Assembly: GCA_020832665.1 (NCBI GenBank) | Contig: JAFIEG010000042.1 | Coordinates: 1 to 34,312 of the forward strand | Length of the DNA: 34,312 nt | DNA from: Pararhodobacter sp. | Lineage (GTDB): Bacteria > Pseudomonadota > Alphaproteobacteria > Rhodobacterales > Rhodobacteraceae | Reading direction: 5' to 3' | Shown here: positions 32,662 to 34,312 of the stretch, piece after piece | Layout of the letters: every line of letters begins with the position of its first letter | Position numbering within the stretch: the first letter of the stretch is position 1 | Translations under genes and position numbers: made by a program | Notes under the pieces: model-generated | Told to the model about the DNA's origin: nothing | Database searches by the model: none | What the model saw: the letters and a program-made list of their open reading frames with translations, nothing else

Positions 32662-34092
32662 CTAGCCCATGCGCTGCCACAGTTGCGGCGCCAGCGCGCC
32701 CAGCCTGTCCTCGATCGCTTCCATGGCATCAACGATCAGATCCTCGCGCCAGCGCCTTCCCACGATCTGCACGCCGATCGGCACCGGCCCGCCCGGCAAT
32801 TCGGCCAGCCGCGCCGGCAGGTTGCCCGCCGGCAGGCCCATGAAGTTGATCGAATAGGACCACAGCGCCGCACCGAGCACCTCGCGCACGCCCTCGGGCC
32901 CTTCGGTATCGCGGTCGGGGGTGAAGAAGGGTTGCGGCAGGAATGGGGTCAGCACCAGCGGATAGCGCTCGAGCAGGCCCGCCCATTCGCGCGCGAAATG
33001 GCTGCGTCGGGCCATGGCCTGCATTTGCGCCTGCGCATCGAAGGGCGAAAACTGGCGGAAATACTCGTCAAAGATGGCGCGGATCGTGGCGCTGCCGATG
33101 GCGTCGATATCGGGCTTCATCAGCGCCGCCACCTCGGTCATCAGCGCGCGGTAGCCAACCTGTCCGGCCTCGGGCATGCCAGGTGGGGTGATCTCTTCCA
33201 CCACATAGCCGGCATCCGTCAGCGCCGCGCGCGCCGATGCCAGCGCCGCCTCCACCTCGGGGTGCAGATCGAAGCCGAAGGTTTCGTTCGTGAAGCCCAC
33301 GCGAACTGGCCCTTCCGGCGCCTCGCCGCGCCAGGGCAGCGGCACATGGAACGGGTCGCGCGCATCAGGGGCGATCATCGCGGGCATGGAAAGGTGCAGA
33401 TCGCGCGCATGGCGCGTGATCAGCCCCTGCACCGACATCAACTGCGCCAGCAGCCCCCTTTCGGCCTTTTGCGAGGGGTTCCAGGCCGGTACCCTTCCCA
33501 GCCCGGGCTTGACCGTCACCGCGCCATTGGCCGAGGCCGGAAAGCGCAAGGACCCGCCAATGTCGTTGCCATGCGCCAGCGCGCCGATCCCGGCCATCAC
33601 CGCCGCGCCGGCCCCGCCCGACGACCCGCCGGCGCTGACATGGCGCCCCCAGGGGTTGTGCGTGCGCCCGAAAAGCGGGTTGTCGGTATCGGCGCGAAAG
33701 GAAAACTCGGGCGTGTTGGTGCGTCCGATCACCACTGCCCCGGCCGCCTGCAGGTTGCGCACCACCGGCGCGTCGGCCGGCGCGATCAGGTCCTTCAGCG
33801 CCACCACCCCGTTCGATGTCGCCTGCCCGGCCTGATCGACATTGATCTTGATTGTCACCGGCACGCCATGCAGCGGCCCCGGTGCGGCGCCCCCGGCGCG
33901 GGCGCGATCCAGCGCGCGCGCCGCCTCCAGCGCGGCCTCGCCGGTATCGGTGACAACGGCATTCAGGCCCGGATTCACCGCCCGCATGCGCGCCAGCGCA
34001 TCGGCCACCGCGGCCTCGGCGGTGACAGCGCCTTCTCGAATATGTGCGGCCAGTTCGCCGGCGCCGAGTTGCCAAAGGGAATTATTTGCCAA
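32662..34092 (-). CDS. Amidase signature family hydrolase
   Basis: A 476-residue cytoplasmic amidohydrolase. The Ser-cisSer-Lys triad lies in three motifs: Lys in PLHGVPVTIKINV, cis-Ser in SAGGSSGGAGAAV and nucleophile Ser in HGNDIGGSLRFPAS. C-terminal PIGVQIVGRRWRED is typical. Substrate unknown; it would release ammonia and a carboxylate from an amide, or could act on carbamoyl or aryl amides. The frame opens at 34161, but the best start is a TTG at 34092, with AGGAG six bases upstream, giving (f)MANNSLWQLGAGELAAHI, a normal family N-terminus. It is convergent with urtE, so linkage to urea use is only positional. Confidence 0.88.
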   Translation of the reverse strand: MANNSLWQLGAGELAAHIREGAVTAEAAVADALARMRAVNPGLNAVVTDTGEAALEAARALDRARAGGAAPGPLHGVPVTIKINVDQAGQATSNGVVALKDLIAPADAPVVRNLQAAGAVVIGRTNTPEFSFRADTDNPLFGRTHNPWGRHVSAGGSSGGAGAAVMAGIGALAHGNDIGGSLRFPASANGAVTVKPGLGRVPAWNPSQKAERGLLAQLMSVQGLITRHARDLHLSMPAMIAPDARDPFHVPLPWRGEAPEGPVRVGFTNETFGFDLHPEVEAALASARAALTDAGYVVEEITPPGMPEAGQVGYRALMTEVAALMKPDIDAIGSATIRAIFDEYFRQFSPFDAQAQMQAMARRSHFAREWAGLLERYPLVLTPFLPQPFFTPDRDTEGPEGVREVLGAALWSYSINFMGLPAGNLPARLAELPGGPVPIGVQIVGRRWREDLIVDAMEAIEDRLGALAPQLWQRMG

Positions 34093-34275
34093 ACAGAACT
34101 CCTGCCACTGTGCTTGGCTGCCGCAACGCACCGCCGGCATGCCGCCTGAAGGATGGCCCAAGCATTGCCGATGCCCGCTGCCGCCGCAAGGCCCTGCCCT
34201 GCGCCTTCGCCCGACGTCAACACCCGACAGAATTGCACCAGCGCAAGAGAGCGTGTCGATTAAAGCGTTTCAGGT

Positions 34276-34312
34276 TTAGACGGAAGCATAGCCTGCGTTC
34301 TTGAGGTAGTTG
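34276..34312 (-). mobile_element. Partial transposase 3' end, possibly IS630-like (truncated by window edge)
   Basis: Read leftward from the right edge, the last eleven codons before a TAA stop give NYLKNAGYASV. This resembles the C-terminus of IS630-family transposases, which often end in 'N-Y-x-x-x-x-G-Y-A' after an E-C motif. The stop (34276-34278) is followed leftward by AT-richer DNA that may contain the element's terminal inverted repeat. Only 37 bp are visible, so the call is tentative; it could equally be another protein's end. Confidence 0.4.

Overview
The window is GC-rich, densely coded chromosomal DNA. Gene content and order (xerD – exported protein – small membrane protein | aroK-aroB, a urtABCDE/ureDAJBCEFG urea island, and a TAXI-type TRAP transporter with DctB/DctD-like regulators) point to an alphaproteobacterium of the Rhodobacterales (Rhodobacter/Roseobacter relatives). 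This is judged from family resemblance and synteny; genus cannot be fixed from the sequence alone. No rRNA, tRNA, CRISPR array or phage region was seen.

Left part (1-9.8 kb, all large genes leftward): alanine racemase, an orphan DUF1007 exported protein, a fused TRAP permease, its TAXI solute-binding protein, and a DctD-like response regulator overlapping a DctB-like sensor kinase. The kinase presumably senses a periplasmic ligand and controls the transporter. The regulator's sigma-54 contact motif GAFTGA reads GAFPGA here. A terminator-like stem-loop and a 9-bp direct repeat lie between the binding-protein and permease genes.

Middle part (9.8-20 kb): xerD, a 580-residue exported protein of unknown function and a 54-residue membrane protein run leftward. 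They diverge from aroK-aroB (shikimate pathway). Next come a LuxR-type regulator divergent from a class A flavin monooxygenase translationally coupled to a DUF2783 protein, then a 517-bp gene-free stretch. A c-type cytochrome domain fused to a Vgb-like beta-propeller and a lipid A-type acyltransferase follow.

Right part (20-34 kb): a complete leftward urease cluster ureD-A-J-B-C-(DUF1127)-E-F-G, separated by a 569-bp intergenic region from a rightward urtABCDE urea ABC transporter. Together they import urea and hydrolyse it to ammonia and CO2. An amidase-signature enzyme converges on urtE. The last 37 bases look like the 3' end of a transposase gene, possibly IS630-like.

The most notable structural signals are a dispersed hairpin repeat found after both xerD and ureG, stem-loops directly after both solute-binding-protein genes, the GAFPGA variant, and the cytochrome/propeller fusion. 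No clearly new multi-gene system could be established. The best candidates for undescribed biology are the xerD-linked exported/membrane protein pair and the DUF1127 protein inside the urease operon.
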